Assembly (NCBI GenBank): GCA_023262185.1
Contig: JALRDO010000002.1
Coordinates: forward strand, 78,044 to 140,456
Length of the DNA: 62,413 nt
Source: Flavobacteriaceae bacterium
GTDB lineage: Bacteria; Bacteroidota; Bacteroidia; Flavobacteriales; Flavobacteriaceae
Direction: 5' to 3'
Each line of letters begins with the position of its first letter. The first letter of the stretch is position 1. Shown here piece by piece: positions 20,925-33,700 of this stretch. Below the pieces are notes generated by a model that saw only the letters and a list, made by a program, of their open reading frames with translations, was not told where the DNA came from and searched no databases. Made by a program: the position numbers and the translations under genes.

Positions 20925-22715
20925 ATGGCCCACGCAGCAGAACATCATCACAAAGAAACCTTTATCACAAAGTACATCTTTAGTCAAGATCACAAGATGA
21001 TCGCTAAGCAGTATTTGATTACAGGTCTTATTATGGGAGCTATAGGTATTGCTATGTCTCTCCTCTTTAGAATGCAATTGGCATGGCCGGGTGAATCATC
21101 GGCGGTCTTTTCGGCTCTATTGGGTAAATGGGCACCAGACGGTGTCATGGATGCAGATATCTACCTAGCACTTGTTACTATCCATGGAACGCTGATGGTA
21201 TTCTTCGTTCTTACTGCTGGCTTGAGTGGTACGTTCTCTAACCTTTTGATTCCATTACAAATTGGAGCGCGTGATATGGCCTCTGGTTTACTGAATATGA
21301 TCTCATATTGGCTGTTCTTTCTTTCTTCAGCCATTATGCTTGCTTCGTTATTTGCAGAAGCTGGGCCAGCAGCTGCGGGATGGACGGTGTACCCACCACT
21401 ATCGGCATTGCCACAAGCACAGCCAGGCTCAGGAATGGGTATGACCTTATGGTTGGTGTCAATGGCCATTTTCATTGCATCATCACTTTTAGGTTCATTG
21501 AATTATATCGTAACCGTGCTTAACCTGAGAACAAAAGGAATGACCATGACGCGCATGCCGCTAACCATTTGGGCATTCTTTGTGACAGCAATTATTGGTG
21601 TGGTTTCTTTCCCAGTTTTGCTCTCAGCGGCCTTATTGCTGCTTATGGACAGAAGCTTCGGAACGTCTTTCTTTTTATCAGATATCTTTATTCAAGGAGA
21701 GGTCTTGCATTATCAAGGAGGTTCTCCTGTGTTGTACGAGCACCTTTTCTGGTTCTTAGGTCATCCTGAGGTATATATTGTGTTACTTCCGGCCTTAGGA
21801 ATCACCTCTGAAGTAATGTCGACGAATGCGCGTAAACCTATTTTCGGATACCGCGCCATGATCGCTTCAATCTTGGGTATCGCTTTCTTGTCAACCATTG
21901 TCTGGGGACACCACATGTTTATTTCTGGAATGAATCCGTTTCTTGGCTCGGTGTTTACCTTTACAACGCTTCTGATTGCGATTCCATCTGCAGTTAAAGC
22001 CTTTAATTACATTACTACTTTATGGAAGGGTAACTTGCAATTGAATCCGGCTATGCTGTTTTCAATTGGATTGGTTTCTACCTTCATTACTGGAGGTTTG
22101 ACAGGGATCATCTTAGGAGACAGTACGCTTGACATCAACGTTCACGATACGTACTTTGTAGTTGCTCACTTCCACTTGGTAATGGGTATCTCCGCACTCT
22201 ATGGTCTTTTTGCCGGGATTTACCACTGGTTCCCTAAGCTTTTCCAAGGTAGATTGATGAATAAAAACTTAGGATACATTCACTTTTGGGTGACAGCGGT
22301 TGCTTCATACGGTGTATTCTTCCCAATGCACTTCGTTGGTATGGCAGGTGTACCAAGACGTTACTATGAAAACACCGCCTTTCCGATGTTTGACGAGTTA
22401 GCAGATGTTCAAGTACTAATGACGGTATTCGCACTTATCGCGGCAGCCGCTCAATTAGTGTTCGTTTACAACTTCATCCATTCTATTTTCTATGGTAAGC
22501 GTGGAGACCATAATCCTTGGAAGTCGAACACGCTTGAATGGACTACTCCAATAGAACACTTTCACGGTAACTGGCCTGGTGAGATTCCAGAAGTTCACCG
22601 CTGGTCTTACGATTACAGTAAAACCTACGAAGACGGATCATATATCATAGAGGGACAAGATTTCGTTCCGCAAACTGTTCCGCTTCAACCGAATGAAGAA
22701 GAATTGAATCATTAA
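20925..22715 (+). CDS. ctaD: Cytochrome c oxidase subunit I
   Basis: 596 residues with about 12-13 transmembrane helices. CuB ligands H280 with its cross-linked Y284 (GHPEVYI) and H329/H330 (WGHHMF) are present, as are the heme ligands H415 and H417 (VVAHFHLVMG). The Tyr in HPEVY and the surrounding K-channel elements mark an A-type heme-copper oxidase that reduces O2 and pumps protons. It closes the act-cox operon; a strong terminator follows 22 bp after the stop. Subunits III and IV are encoded ~14 kb downstream. Confidence 0.96.
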   Translation: MAHAAEHHHKETFITKYIFSQDHKMIAKQYLITGLIMGAIGIAMSLLFRMQLAWPGESSAVFSALLGKWAPDGVMDADIYLALVTIHGTLMVFFVLTAGLSGTFSNLLIPLQIGARDMASGLLNMISYWLFFLSSAIMLASLFAEAGPAAAGWTVYPPLSALPQAQPGSGMGMTLWLVSMAIFIASSLLGSLNYIVTVLNLRTKGMTMTRMPLTIWAFFVTAIIGVVSFPVLLSAALLLLMDRSFGTSFFLSDIFIQGEVLHYQGGSPVLYEHLFWFLGHPEVYIVLLPALGITSEVMSTNARKPIFGYRAMIASILGIAFLSTIVWGHHMFISGMNPFLGSVFTFTTLLIAIPSAVKAFNYITTLWKGNLQLNPAMLFSIGLVSTFITGGLTGIILGDSTLDINVHDTYFVVAHFHLVMGISALYGLFAGIYHWFPKLFQGRLMNKNLGYIHFWVTAVASYGVFFPMHFVGMAGVPRRYYENTAFPMFDELADVQVLMTVFALIAAAAQLVFVYNFIHSIFYGKRGDHNPWKSNTLEWTTPIEHFHGNWPGEIPEVHRWSYDYSKTYEDGSYIIEGQDFVPQTVPLQPNEEELNH

Positions 22716-22737
22716 GATTTTGCATTCAAATCATAGA

Positions 22738-22767
22738 GAAAGCCCCACCTAGATGTGGGGCTTTTTT
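22738..22767 (+). terminator. Intrinsic terminator of the act-cox operon
   Basis: Stem AGCCCCAC (22741-22748) with GTGGGGCT (22755-22762), extended by A-T pairs, a 6-nt loop and a T-run to 22767. It lies directly after cox1 and before ruvB. Confidence 0.9.
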
Positions 22768-22806
22768 ATTGAAACCATTACCTTTAAGAAGTTTAGTATA
22801 CAAACG

Positions 22807-23829
22807 ATGAATGAACATCTTGATCCTTCAGGAGCCCACTACGGCAAAGAAGACTTTGACATAGAACGTGTATTGCGTCCTCAAGGATTTGATGACTTTG
22901 CTGGGCAAGATTCGGTACTAGAGAACCTCAAGATATTTGTAGAAGCCGCTAATCAGAGAGATGAGGCTTTAGACCACACATTGCTTCATGGGCCTCCAGG
23001 TTTAGGTAAAACCACCTTGGCTCACATCTTGGCTAATGAGTTAGATGTTGCCATTCGCGTTACCTCTGGCCCTGTGCTAGACAAACCAGGCGACTTAGCC
23101 GGATTGCTTACAAATCTTGAAGAACGAGACGTGCTCTTTATCGATGAGATTCATCGATTGAGTCCGGTAGTAGAGGAATATCTATACTCTGCTATGGAAG
23201 ATTTCAAGATCGACATCATGATCGAAACCGGGCCCAACGCACGTTCGGTTCAGATCCACCTTAAACCCTTTACATTAATAGGTGCCACCACACGCTCAGG
23301 ACTGCTCACAGCGCCCATGCGTGCTCGTTTTGGAATTCAGTCAAGACTCTCTTATTACAGCACAGAACTTTTGTCTACCATCGCGACCCGCAGTGCTGAA
23401 ATTCTAAAGGTTGAGATAAAAGAAGATGCAGCTATCGAGATCGCGCGTAGGAGTCGTGGTACGCCTAGGATTTGTAATGCACTCCTCAGACGGATTAGAG
23501 ACTTTGCCCAAATCAAAGGGAATGGAATCATTGACCTTGAAATTGCACGCTACGGACTCAAGGCTTTGAATGTAGATGCCTTTGGATTGGACGAGATGGA
23601 TAATAAGATTCTTTCGACTTTAATCGATAAGTTCCAAGGAGGGCCCGTTGGAATCAACACCTTAGCAACGGCTGTTTCAGAGAATGCAGAAACGCTTGAA
23701 GAAGTCTATGAACCCTTTTTAATTCAAGAGGGATTTTTGATTCGTACCCCAAGAGGCCGTGAGGCTACAGCTCTTGCATACAAGCATCTCGGTAAAGACA
23801 GTGGCGCCACCCAAACTGGCCTATTTTAA
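22807..23829 (+). CDS. ruvB: Holliday junction branch migration ATPase RuvB
   Basis: 340 residues from the ATG at 22807. An earlier in-frame start (22753) lies inside the upstream terminator and is rejected. Walker A is GPPGLGKTT, Walker B is LFIDEIHRL, sensor 1 lies in LIGATTRSG, and the arginine finger region is APMRARFG. The C-terminal winged helix ends [21 protein letters not shown]. RuvB hexamers drive branch migration with RuvA, whose gene lies 3.3 kb downstream. queG follows after 16 bp. Confidence 0.97.
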   Translation: MNEHLDPSGAHYGKEDFDIERVLRPQGFDDFAGQDSVLENLKIFVEAANQRDEALDHTLLHGPPGLGKTTLAHILANELDVAIRVTSGPVLDKPGDLAGLLTNLEERDVLFIDEIHRLSPVVEEYLYSAMEDFKIDIMIETGPNARSVQIHLKPFTLIGATTRSGLLTAPMRARFGIQSRLSYYSTELLSTIATRSAEILKVEIKEDAAIEIARRSRGTPRICNALLRRIRDFAQIKGNGIIDLEIARYGLKALNVDAFGLDEMDNKILSTLIDKFQGGPVGINTLATAVSENAETLEEVYEPFLIQEGFLIRTPRGREATALAYKHLGKDSGATQTGLF

Positions 23830-23845
23830 ACCTTAAGCCTATCTC

Positions 23846-24787
23846 ATGCAAAAAGACGAACAGCTTGCTCAGCGATCTAGGTTGATCAAACAAGCGGCTG
23901 AACGTCATGGATTTATGGCTTGTGGAATTGCCAAGGCAGTATTTTTAGACGACCATGCACCGAGATTAGAGCAATGGCTGAAAGATCAACGTCAAGCTAC
24001 GATGTCTTATATGGAGCGTAATTTTGACAAGAGGCTCGATCCGCGCAAACTGGTTGAAGGTTCAAAATCGGTCGTTTCGTTGCTTTTTAATTACTACCCT
24101 CCTGAATCGGCCCGACTAGGTCAAAGTTATTTTAAGATTTCAAAGTATGCCTATGGTGAAGACTATCACAGGGTGATCAAAGACAAGCTTAAAGCAATGC
24201 TCAGTGAACTCCGTGATGAAATTGGTCAAATCGAGGGCAGAGCCTTTGTAGATTCAGCCCCTATACTCGAAAAGGCATGGGCAGAGCGTTCAGGCCTGGG
24301 ATGGATCGCTAAGAACAGCAACCTCATTAATAAGCGTCAAGGTTCATTTTTCTTTTTGGCAGAATTGATTATCGATTTAGAATGCGTCTACGATACTCCT
24401 GTTACTACCGATCACTGCGGCAGTTGCACGGCCTGCATAGAGGCCTGTCCGACCCAAGCGATCGTGAGCCCTATGGTTGTAGATGCGGGTAAGTGTATAT
24501 CGTATTTTACTATTGAGCTAAAAGAAGCTATCCCCTCTTCATTCAAGGGGACTTTTGATGATTGGGCCTTTGGCTGTGATACCTGTCAAGACGTGTGTCC
24601 GTGGAATCGCTTTTCTTCTCCTCACAGTGAAGAGCGCTTATTACCCACGCCTGCCTTCCAAGAATTAGATGCAGTGGCCATGACCGAGCTCACCGAAGAA
24701 ACCTTTAAACAGGTATTTTCAAAGTCCGCTTTGAAACGCACTAAGTATAGTGGCTTAAAGCGTAATATCGATTTTTTGAGGCATTAA
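23846..24787 (+). CDS. queG: Epoxyqueuosine reductase QueG
   Basis: 313 residues. The cobalamin-binding N-terminal part contains [31 protein letters not shown] and the loop [27 protein letters not shown]. Two [4Fe-4S] motifs follow: [16 protein letters not shown] and [13 protein letters not shown]. The enzyme reduces epoxyqueuosine in tRNA to queuosine in a B12-dependent reaction. It is the short form without the C-terminal HEAT repeat. Likely cotranscribed with ruvB (16 bp). Confidence 0.95.
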   Translation: MQKDEQLAQRSRLIKQAAERHGFMACGIAKAVFLDDHAPRLEQWLKDQRQATMSYMERNFDKRLDPRKLVEGSKSVVSLLFNYYPPESARLGQSYFKISKYAYGEDYHRVIKDKLKAMLSELRDEIGQIEGRAFVDSAPILEKAWAERSGLGWIAKNSNLINKRQGSFFFLAELIIDLECVYDTPVTTDHCGSCTACIEACPTQAIVSPMVVDAGKCISYFTIELKEAIPSSFKGTFDDWAFGCDTCQDVCPWNRFSSPHSEERLLPTPAFQELDAVAMTELTEETFKQVFSKSALKRTKYSGLKRNIDFLRH

Positions 24788-24803
24788 GGCTGCCAAATTC
24801 AAT

Positions 24804-24811
24804 TATCTTTG
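24804..24811 (+). promoter_or_regulatory. Candidate -7 box for maeB
   Basis: TATCTTTG matches TAnnTTTG 29 bp before the maeB ATG. The nearest upstream TTG (24776-24778) is 25 bp away, slightly beyond the usual spacing. Confidence 0.45.
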
Positions 24812-24839
24812 ACTACTCAATTATATAATTACATTCAAT

Positions 24840-27116
24840 ATGAGCAAAGCGCGATTAAGGCGCGAAGCTTTGGTCTACCACGCCAAACCTCAGCCCGGAA
24901 AAATCAAGATTGTTCCGACTAAGCCCTACCAAACCCAGAGAGACTTGGCACTGGCTTACTCTCCTGGAGTGGCTGAGCCTTGTTTAGAAATAGAGAAGAA
25001 CCCTAATGATGTGTACAAGTACACCGCTAAAGGGAATATGGTTGCGGTGATTTCTAATGGAACAGCCGTACTAGGCTTGGGGGATATTGGTCCTTTGGCT
25101 TCAAAGCCTGTAATGGAGGGTAAGAGTTTATTGTTCAAGATTTTTGCCGATATTGACGGAATCGATATCGAGGTTGATACCAAAGATGTAGATGCATTTG
25201 TAGAGACGGTTAAACGCATCTCTCCAACCTTTGGAGGAATTAATCTAGAAGACATCAAGGCTCCTGAAGCCTTTGAGATAGAACGCAGGCTTAAAGAAGA
25301 GCTTGATATTCCGGTGATGCACGACGATCAACATGGAACGGCCATTATTTCGGCAGCAGCCTTGTTGAATGCGTTAGAACTCGCCGAAAAGAAAATAGAA
25401 GACGTGCGTATTGTGGTCAGTGGGGCTGGAGCTGCCGCTATTTCATGTACTAAGTTGTATAAGGCTTTTGGTGCGAGCAGTGAAAACATAGTGATGCTTG
25501 ACAGCAAAGGAGTTATCCAAAAGTCTAGAGAAAATCTAGATCCTTCAAAACTCGAATTTGCCACTTCTCGTAACATTGAGACTTTAGAAGAGGCCATGGT
25601 AGATGCAGATGTATTCATTGGTCTTTCAATTGCAGACATTGTTTCTGAGAAAATGCTCTTAAGCATGGCAGAGAATCCTATTGTGTTTGCCATGGCAAAT
25701 CCTAATCCAGAGATGGACTACAACCTCGCTATACGCACACGCGAAGATGTCATTATGGCCACCGGTAGATCTGATCATCCGAATCAGGTCAACAATGTTC
25801 TAGGGTTTCCATTCATTTTTAGAGGTGCACTTGACGTTCGCGCCACTAAGATTAATGAAGAAATGAAGATGGCCGCCGTACGGGCACTGGCCGAATTGAC
25901 GAAAGAGCCTGTTCCTGAACAAGTCAATATCACCTATGATATTACCAAGCTGAGTTTCGGACGAGAATACATCATTCCTAAACCATTCGATCCGAGATTG
26001 ATTACGAAAATTCCTGCTGCCGTTGCAAAAGCGGCGATGGACTCAGGTGTTGCACAAGAAGATATTACCGATTGGGAACGTTATGAAGATGAGCTTATGG
26101 CTAGATCTGGGACGGATAATAAATTCATTCGCTCACTTCACGATAAAGCCCGCTCAAACCCTAAGAAGGTGGTGTTTGCGGAGGCCGATCAGATTGATGT
26201 GCTTAAGGCGGCTCAATTCGTATATGACGAAGGTATTGCCATTCCGATTTTGTTAGGAGACAAAGAAGTGATAACGAGTCTAAAAGAAGAGCTAGAGTTC
26301 GATGCCGATCTACTTGTATTAGATCCGGGCGAAGACGAAGAGCAAGATAGACGTGATGCTTTTGCTGATCTTCTGTGGAAGAGAGGAGAACGCAACGGAG
26401 TTCAAAAATATAGTGCGGGTGTGCGGATGGAGCACCGTAATTATTACGGCCCGATGATGGTGTTAAGTGGAGAGGCTGATGCGATGATCTCAGGTTATTC
26501 GCGTTCATTTCCTAAAGTGTTGCTTCCGGTGCTTGAAACTGTTGGGAGAGGACCTGGAGTCAAGCGCGCCTCAACCATGAATATTATGATAACGCCAAGA
26601 GGGCCTATGTTCTTGGCAGATACAGCGATCAACATCAACCCGTCTGCCGAAGAGTTAGCTGAGATTGCCGTCATGACAGCCAAAGAAGTAAAGGCATTCG
26701 GATTTGAGCCTATAATTGCCATGTTGTCTTTCTCCAATTATGGTTCGTCTAAACATCCTGAAGCCAAGAAGGTGAAAGAGGCCGTTCGACTTCTACATCA
26801 AAATCATCCTGACTTGGTGGTTGATGGAGAGATTCAGGCAGACTTTGCACTAAATCAAGAAATGGGAGCCAATACTTTTCCTTTCTCGAAATTGGCCAAT
26901 AGACGTGTCAATACCCTTGTGTTTCCGAACCTAGATGCTGCTAACATTACCTATAAGTTGCTCAAGGAATTGCACGGAGTAAAATCCGTTGGACCTGTCA
27001 TGCTTGGACTCGAAAAACCTATTCACATTCTGCAGCTTGGTGCTAGTGTAGAAGAAATCATCAATATGACGGCTATTGCTGTCATCGACGCACAACTCAG
27101 AGAGAAATCTAAATAA
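24840..27116 (+). CDS. maeB: NADP-dependent malic enzyme with C-terminal phosphotransacetylase-like domain
   Basis: 758 residues. The N-terminal malic enzyme part (~1-420) shows [49 protein letters not shown] and the NAD(P)-fold [12 protein letters not shown]. From ~430 a phosphate acetyltransferase-like domain continues to the end ([58 protein letters not shown]). In MaeB proteins this domain is regulatory and binds acetyl-CoA. The enzyme converts malate to pyruvate, providing NADPH. ruvA follows after 9 bp. Confidence 0.96.
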   Translation: MSKARLRREALVYHAKPQPGKIKIVPTKPYQTQRDLALAYSPGVAEPCLEIEKNPNDVYKYTAKGNMVAVISNGTAVLGLGDIGPLASKPVMEGKSLLFKIFADIDGIDIEVDTKDVDAFVETVKRISPTFGGINLEDIKAPEAFEIERRLKEELDIPVMHDDQHGTAIISAAALLNALELAEKKIEDVRIVVSGAGAAAISCTKLYKAFGASSENIVMLDSKGVIQKSRENLDPSKLEFATSRNIETLEEAMVDADVFIGLSIADIVSEKMLLSMAENPIVFAMANPNPEMDYNLAIRTREDVIMATGRSDHPNQVNNVLGFPFIFRGALDVRATKINEEMKMAAVRALAELTKEPVPEQVNITYDITKLSFGREYIIPKPFDPRLITKIPAAVAKAAMDSGVAQEDITDWERYEDELMARSGTDNKFIRSLHDKARSNPKKVVFAEADQIDVLKAAQFVYDEGIAIPILLGDKEVITSLKEELEFDADLLVLDPGEDEEQDRRDAFADLLWKRGERNGVQKYSAGVRMEHRNYYGPMMVLSGEADAMISGYSRSFPKVLLPVLETVGRGPGVKRASTMNIMITPRGPMFLADTAININPSAEELAEIAVMTAKEVKAFGFEPIIAMLSFSNYGSSKHPEAKKVKEAVRLLHQNHPDLVVDGEIQADFALNQEMGANTFPFSKLANRRVNTLVFPNLDAANITYKLLKELHGVKSVGPVMLGLEKPIHILQLGASVEEIINMTAIAVIDAQLREKSK

Positions 27117-27125
27117 AGCCTATTC

Positions 27126-27716
27126 ATGATCACGCATTTATCAGGTAAACTTGTTGAGAAAAGTCCAACCCATGTGGTCATCGAATGTGCTGGAGTAGGA
27201 TATCACCTAGACATTTCGCTCAACACCTTTCAGCAGATAAAAGACGAAGAACAGATCCGCTTGTTTACCCATCTCCAGATCAGAGAAGATGCTCACACCT
27301 TATTTGGATTTACCACTGCTTTTGAGCGCAGTGTATTTAGGTTGCTGCTTTCTGTGAGTGGGATAGGGGCAAACACGGCTAGAACAATGCTTTCTTCGTT
27401 GGCTCCAGAAGAGATTCTTGAGGCTATCGTCAATGAGCAAGTGCAGAAGATACAATCTGTTAAAGGTATAGGGCAGAAAACGGCACAACGTGTATTGTTA
27501 GATCTTCGTGATAAGGCCGTCTTACTTATGCACGATCAACCGAATGTTGTTATGGCGAGCGCCTCTCAAATGGCACAAGCTGAAGAGGCAATGGCCGCCC
27601 TAGAGGTCTTAGGTTTTTCTAGAAAAGCCGTCGTCAAGGTCGTTGAGCGCTTTGCGAAAGAAAATCCATCGGCAACGGTTGAAGAATTGATTAAAAACAC
27701 CTTAAACGCACTTTGA
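27126..27716 (+). CDS. ruvA: Holliday junction DNA-binding protein RuvA
   Basis: 196 residues. Domain I is an OB fold (~1-65, GKLVEKSPTHVVIECAGVGY), domain II has two helix-hairpin-helix motifs (LLLSVSGIGANTARTML and QSVKGIGQKTAQRVLLDL), and a flexible linker leads to the RuvB-binding domain III (~150-196). The stop codon overlaps the TTG start of sprA. It is separate from ruvB, as often in this phylum. Confidence 0.96.
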   Translation: MITHLSGKLVEKSPTHVVIECAGVGYHLDISLNTFQQIKDEEQIRLFTHLQIREDAHTLFGFTTAFERSVFRLLLSVSGIGANTARTMLSSLAPEEILEAIVNEQVQKIQSVKGIGQKTAQRVLLDLRDKAVLLMHDQPNVVMASASQMAQAEEAMAALEVLGFSRKAVVKVVERFAKENPSATVEELIKNTLNAL

Positions 27717-30700
27717 TTGGTAAGAGACTCCATGCTGTTATTACTGTAATTTGTGTTGCCTTCGCATCCTATTCTCAGTATACCTATAGCCAAGAGCTCC
27801 CAGCGCTATCTCCTTACCCTATTCAAGAGATTTACGAGTACGACCCTGTAAATACGAGGTTTGTTAAACGTCCTGTGCTCGTTGAGCAAACTTCGGGCTA
27901 TCCGATGTATTTGTCAGTCACCGCATTTTATGAGGCGGTTAGAAGACAAACTATTGCCTCTAACTATCGCGAAAAGACTGATGCTTTGTCTAAAGCGAAC
28001 GATTCGCTTAATGCTGCTAAGAAAGACTTGTTACCCACTTATTATGTGAATTCTGATTTTTTTGAATCAGTCTTCGGAGCTAATACCATAACGGTTGCTA
28101 CGAGCGGGGGATTCAATTTCGATACAGGTGCTCTCGTTCAGCGCACTGAGAATCCAGGATTGGCATTGCGCAATCAGCGCTCGACCCTGCTTGATATCGA
28201 CCAGCAATTTGACTTTAATCTAGATGCGAAAATCGGCGAGCGTTTAACCGTTAGTGCAGCGATTGATAGCCGATCGGCTTTTAGTTTTGAAAATCTATTC
28301 AAACTCAATTATACTCCTCAAGAAGACGACTGGTTGCGCTCTATTGAATTCGGAAACGTAAGCCTGCCGATTCAAAGCACCTTAATGTCTGGTGCTCAAA
28401 ATGTATTTGGGGTAAAGACCGAGTTTCAATTCGGAAGAACACGTCTCTCAGCGATTTATGGTGAGCAGCGTGCTCAGCGCACCTCTGTTCGTTCAGAAAA
28501 CGGCAGCTTGGTAAATCGCTTCGAATTGAGCGCTATCGACTACGAAGAAAACACTCACTTCTTTCTCGCACATTACTTTAGGGATCAATACGATCAGGCC
28601 TTAGAAAATTATCCTTTTATTACTAGTAATGTTCAGATCACCCGAATAGAGGTATGGGTGACCAACCGCCAACAGCAAACCGATAACGTTAGAAGTATCG
28701 TCGCATTCCAAGATCTCGGAGAAGCCTCGCCCGAAAACGTTTCGTTTGAGGCACCAGAATCTTTTTTTGCCTCGGCTACCACGCTCCCAGATAACCGAGT
28801 GAATGCCTTAGACCCTTCCTTAATAGGGGGGACTGGAATTTCTGCAGCGATTCGTGCCCCGCGTTCTAATCTTTCGGAGTTAAACCTACTTGGTCAGCGC
28901 CTTACCAATGGAGTACATTTTGCGAATTTGAGTAATGCAAGAAAACTTGAGGCAGGAGTACACTACAGTTTCAACACACAACTCGGGTACTTGTCTTTGA
29001 ATCAACCCTTGGGTACTGACGAGGTGCTTGCCGTAGCCTTTCAATATACCTATAACGGTCAAGTGTACACGGTAGGAGAATTCTCTAACGACAACAGACT
29101 CGGATCTGAAGAAAGTTTAATGTTGAAACTTTTAAAGAGTACAATTACAAGGGTAGAAGATCCGATATGGGATTTGATGATGAAGAATATATACGCCATT
29201 GGTGCTTTTAGATTGACAGCGACTGATTTTCAGCTCCAACTACTCTATAAAGATCCTAGCCCTCGAAACTTTCTGTCGCCCGCCGATGAGAACCTGCCGT
29301 GGCCAGATGCTTTTAGAAATCAAAGTCTTTTACGCATCTTTAATTTCGATCGCCTGGACGCTTATGACAATCTCTCGGCTGAAGGAGATGGCTTTTTTGA
29401 TTTTGTCGACGGTATAACCGTAGATGCCGAAAACGGTAGGATCATATTTACAAAAACGGAACCCTTTGGGTCTTTTCTTTTTTCAGCCCTTCAAAGTTCT
29501 AATGACCAGACTTATGAAAACCAGGCCTCTTATAATGCAAACCAGCAGAAATTTGTCTATCAAAGTCTTTATGGATTGACTAAGGCTGCAGCACTTCAAG
29601 ATGCGAGCGCGAATCGATTCGCTATTAAGGGTTCGTATTCAGGTGCTCAGTCGAATGATCAAAGTAGCATTCCACTCGGGGTGCTCTATGCTGTGCCAGG
29701 ATCTGTTCAGGTAAGGGCTGGAGGTCGACTTCTTACTGAGGGTATTGATTATGAGGTCGATTATACTACCTCTTCGGTAATCCTTCTAGATCCTAGTCTT
29801 GCTACTTCTGGAGTTCCTATTGATGTGAGCGCTGAAGATGCCGGACAGTTAGGGCAATTGACTAGGCGATTTTTTGGCTTAACGGTAGACCATCAGTTTT
29901 CAGACGACTTCCAAGTCGGCGGAGCATTGATGAATTTAAGAGAGCGACCATTGACTCAAAAAGCGGCCTATGGGGTTGAACCCATTAATAACACAATGAT
30001 AGGCGCTACCCTTAAGTACCGCAAAGAAGTTCCTTTTTTAACCCGACTGATTAATCAGTGGCCGACTATCGATACCGAGGCTCCCTCTGAAATTACTATT
30101 CAAGCAGAGGTTGCAGCCCTGATTCCAAGCGCGCCCGCAACGACTTCATTTAACCAAGAGATCACTAGTTATATTGATGATTTCGAAGACACTCAACTAT
30201 TCATTGATCTCACCGACCCTAAAGAATGGGTGCTTTCAAGTCATCCTGACGGGTTGACTGGTGTTGAGGCCATGCGAGATCGCGCGCGTCTTGCTTGGTA
30301 TACTATTGATCCACTTTTTTATGGCAGATCTAGGCCTGCTGGCATTACAGAGGCCATGCTTGGTGACAATCAAATGCGGAGGGTTTTCATTAATGAAGTT
30401 TACCCTGAAACCGATGTTGTTCAGGGTCAAACTGCCGTTCAGCGAACCCTAGATTTGGCCTACTTTCCGAATGAAGCCGGCCCATACAATACCGCCTTCG
30501 ATTTCAATCCAAATGCAACCTCTAGTCGTTGGGGAGGAACGATGCGCGCTTTTACCAACACTAATTTCGAACAAAGTAATTTCGAGTACCTGCAGTTCTG
30601 GATGATGCATCCGGTTGAACCAGGGTCTAATGTTTCAGGAAAGTTGGTGATTGACCTCGGAAACATATCTGAAGATATTTTACCTGATCAGGCAGCTCAG

Positions 30701-33700
30701 TTTGAGAATGGTCTTGATGCGCAGGCAATAGCGGTACCCTTCGGAAGGGTTCCATTGAGAAACGCACTGATCTACAATTTTGATAATGATCCCGCCTTGA
30801 GAGGGTCACAAGATTTGGGACTAGACGGAATCGATGATACGCAAGAGGCATTGATCTATCCTGGGCCCGCAGAAGATCCCGCCAGAGACAACTATCAAAA
30901 CTATCTAGAGGCCAAAGGATCTATCGTCGAGCGCTATAAATTCTTTAATAACACCCAAGGAAATTCTCCGGTTGAGGCTTCAGACGAGACCAGAGGATCA
31001 AGTGTACTTCCGGATGTAGAAGACGTAGACCGTGACTTTGCCACCAATACGGTTGAGAGCTATTTTCAATATGAGATTCCAATTCAGGCGGTGGTCAATG
31101 AGGGTTTGCCTAATGTGGCGACGGTGAGAACCATAGAGAGTCCAACCAAAACGGTTTGGGTTCAATACAAAATTCCGCTTCGAGAATTCACCGCTGCGGT
31201 AGGAGGCATTCAAGACTTCAGATCGATTCCGTTTATGCGTATGGTTTTAAAAGGCTTTGACACCCCTGTGGTGTTGAGGTTTGCGGGGATTGATTTGGTG
31301 CAAGGTAGTTGGAGGATTTACGATAAACCGCTAGAGTTAGATGTTCCTCCGCCTGGTGGAGCCGCTGCTCTGATTGAAATAGGAGCGGTCAATATTGAAG
31401 AAAATAGCAATAGAAGTCCAATACCTTATGTTCTTCCTCCTGGCGTAGTTCGTGAGCGTTTGAACAACACAAACACTATTATTCGAGAAAACGAGCAGTC
31501 GTTAAGAGTATATATTGAAAACCTAAAGCCTCAAGAGTCTAAGGCGGTGTTCAGAAGAGTTCAGTTTGACATGAGAAGGCACGACCGCTTAAAAATGTAT
31601 GTTCACGCTGAGTCTCCAGAGAATAGCCTTAAAGAAGAGGTGCTAAATGCGTTCATACGCATGGGTACAGATTATTCTGAGAACTATTATGAGATTGAAT
31701 GGCCTATTCGGATTACCCCTCATGGTGCTGTAGATCCAGAACAGATATGGCCTGATAAAAACGCGCTAGATCTAGATCTGAAAGACCTTAGTCGAGCGAA
31801 GTCACTGCAATTGTCGAGTGGTTCTCTAGACCACACTGTAGCCTTTGAAGGCTATACCATTCGCGTCAAGGGGAATCCTTCTATTGGAAGCATTAGTTCG
31901 GCTATGCTTGGGGTTAAAAATACGAACTCACCTACTGCGGTCAACGCCGAGTTATGGTTCAATGAATTTCGTTTGAGCGGAATTAACCACAGAGGCGGAT
32001 GGGCTATGAATGCCAGTGCGCAACTGAGTCTTTCTGATGTGGTTCGCTTGGGGTCAGGATATTCAAAGTCGACGGTAGGTTTTGGTGCTATTGACGACAA
32101 TCCGAACTTGAGGAGTTTAGATGACACCCAAAGTTTTGATTTCAACCTGCAGTCAGATCTTGGTAGATTTCTGCCACAAGGGATGCGATTAAGAGCTCCA
32201 TTTAGTTTTTCATGGGTCGACGCGAGAAGCACACCAGAATACGATCCGGTTTACGAAGACCTTACTTTGGTTGAGCGCGTGAATGTGGCGGCTACACCAC
32301 AAGAGGCCGCTGCGATCAAGGAGCAAGCCGAGCAACGCAACGAGATTAAGAGTTTTGCGCTTCAAGGGTTAAGTATTGAGCGCAAGCCCGATAGTAAAGA
32401 AGATTTCTTTGATCTTGAGAATTTCTCAGCCTCTATCAATGGGTCTAAAACCTATCAAAGTGATTTTGAAAGAGCCTTTTCAGAGCGATCTTCGGCAAAC
32501 GCCAATTTGTCTTATGTCTTTGCTGGTAGTGCAGTTAGCGCTTCTCTGCAAACGGCGATAAACCGCTTACACAGTCAACAGCAATACCGACAGCTTTATG
32601 ATCCGTCTATTGAGTTCATTGCACCTCCTGTGCTTGTTCAGCAAAATTTCAGAACGAATTGGCAGGGATCGCTTTCAGCCAATCCTTTAGAAGGCTTCTC
32701 TGTGGTATTGAATGCGACGCAAAACAATATAGTACCAGTTCGTCCAGAGGATGGGACTGCACTAGCTAACGTTTGGAGTTCATTCTTAGATTGGGGCCAA
32801 CCCAACACCTACAATCAAACGATAAGAGCGTCTTATGCATTACCCTTTAATGCCATCACATGGACTGATTTCTTATCAGCCCAATTAGATTATACCGGTA
32901 GCTTTAATGCACAACGCGGATCTGACGCACTCCTTCAGTTGGCAGGCGAACCCGTTAATACCATACAAACGGCCAGCACCTTAAATGCTTCGGGGGCTTT
33001 GAATGTCAATGGCTTTTTTGAAAAATTGGGGCTGAAATGGGAGGGTTTTTCAGCAAATGTAAGATCAAATTGGTCGCAAAATGAAGGGCTCGCTTTACCC
33101 GGATATAATCGCATAGTAAACGATAGAAACCTCTTTGAATTAGACCCAATGCTAGCTTTTGGAAGGCCTAGTTCAGACCTTAGATTTGAGGCTGCCCAAA
33201 GGGGTTATCTGACACAATTCGGACAATTTAACAGCCCTTTTATTTTTGATTCGAATACCACAGTAAATACAGACGCTACGATAAATTTTGGAAGTAAGAT
33301 TGTGCTCAATCTAAATTATCAGCGGCGTCAAAGCGATCGAATTCAAGAGCAGTTTAGGGTGTTGAACGGTAGCCAAGGGTTGAGCTTCGAATCGCTTCTT
33401 GCCAATGAACAAGGAAGCTACAGTAGCACAGCGGTATTGCTCAATTCGATTTTTAGTTATAGGGCTTCTTCAACAGAATCAGCCGTGTTTGAAGAGTTTA
33501 AAAGCTTACGCCTTGCTGCCGCTAAAAGACTTGCTGCCGCAAACGGATTAGAAAATGGAAAGGTCGATGCAGAAGGCTTCCCTGAAGCTTATAGTTCTCT
33601 CCATCCAGAGGTGCTGTTGACCGCTTTGGTTTCTGCTTATTCAGGTAAAGACATTAACACGACTTCACTTTCGCCTTTTCATCGCTTTGGACTTCCGAAT

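Noticed and set aside
22753-22806. Upstream start of ruvB
   Set aside because: It lies in the terminator hairpin of the act-cox operon; RuvB proteins start near MNEHLDP.
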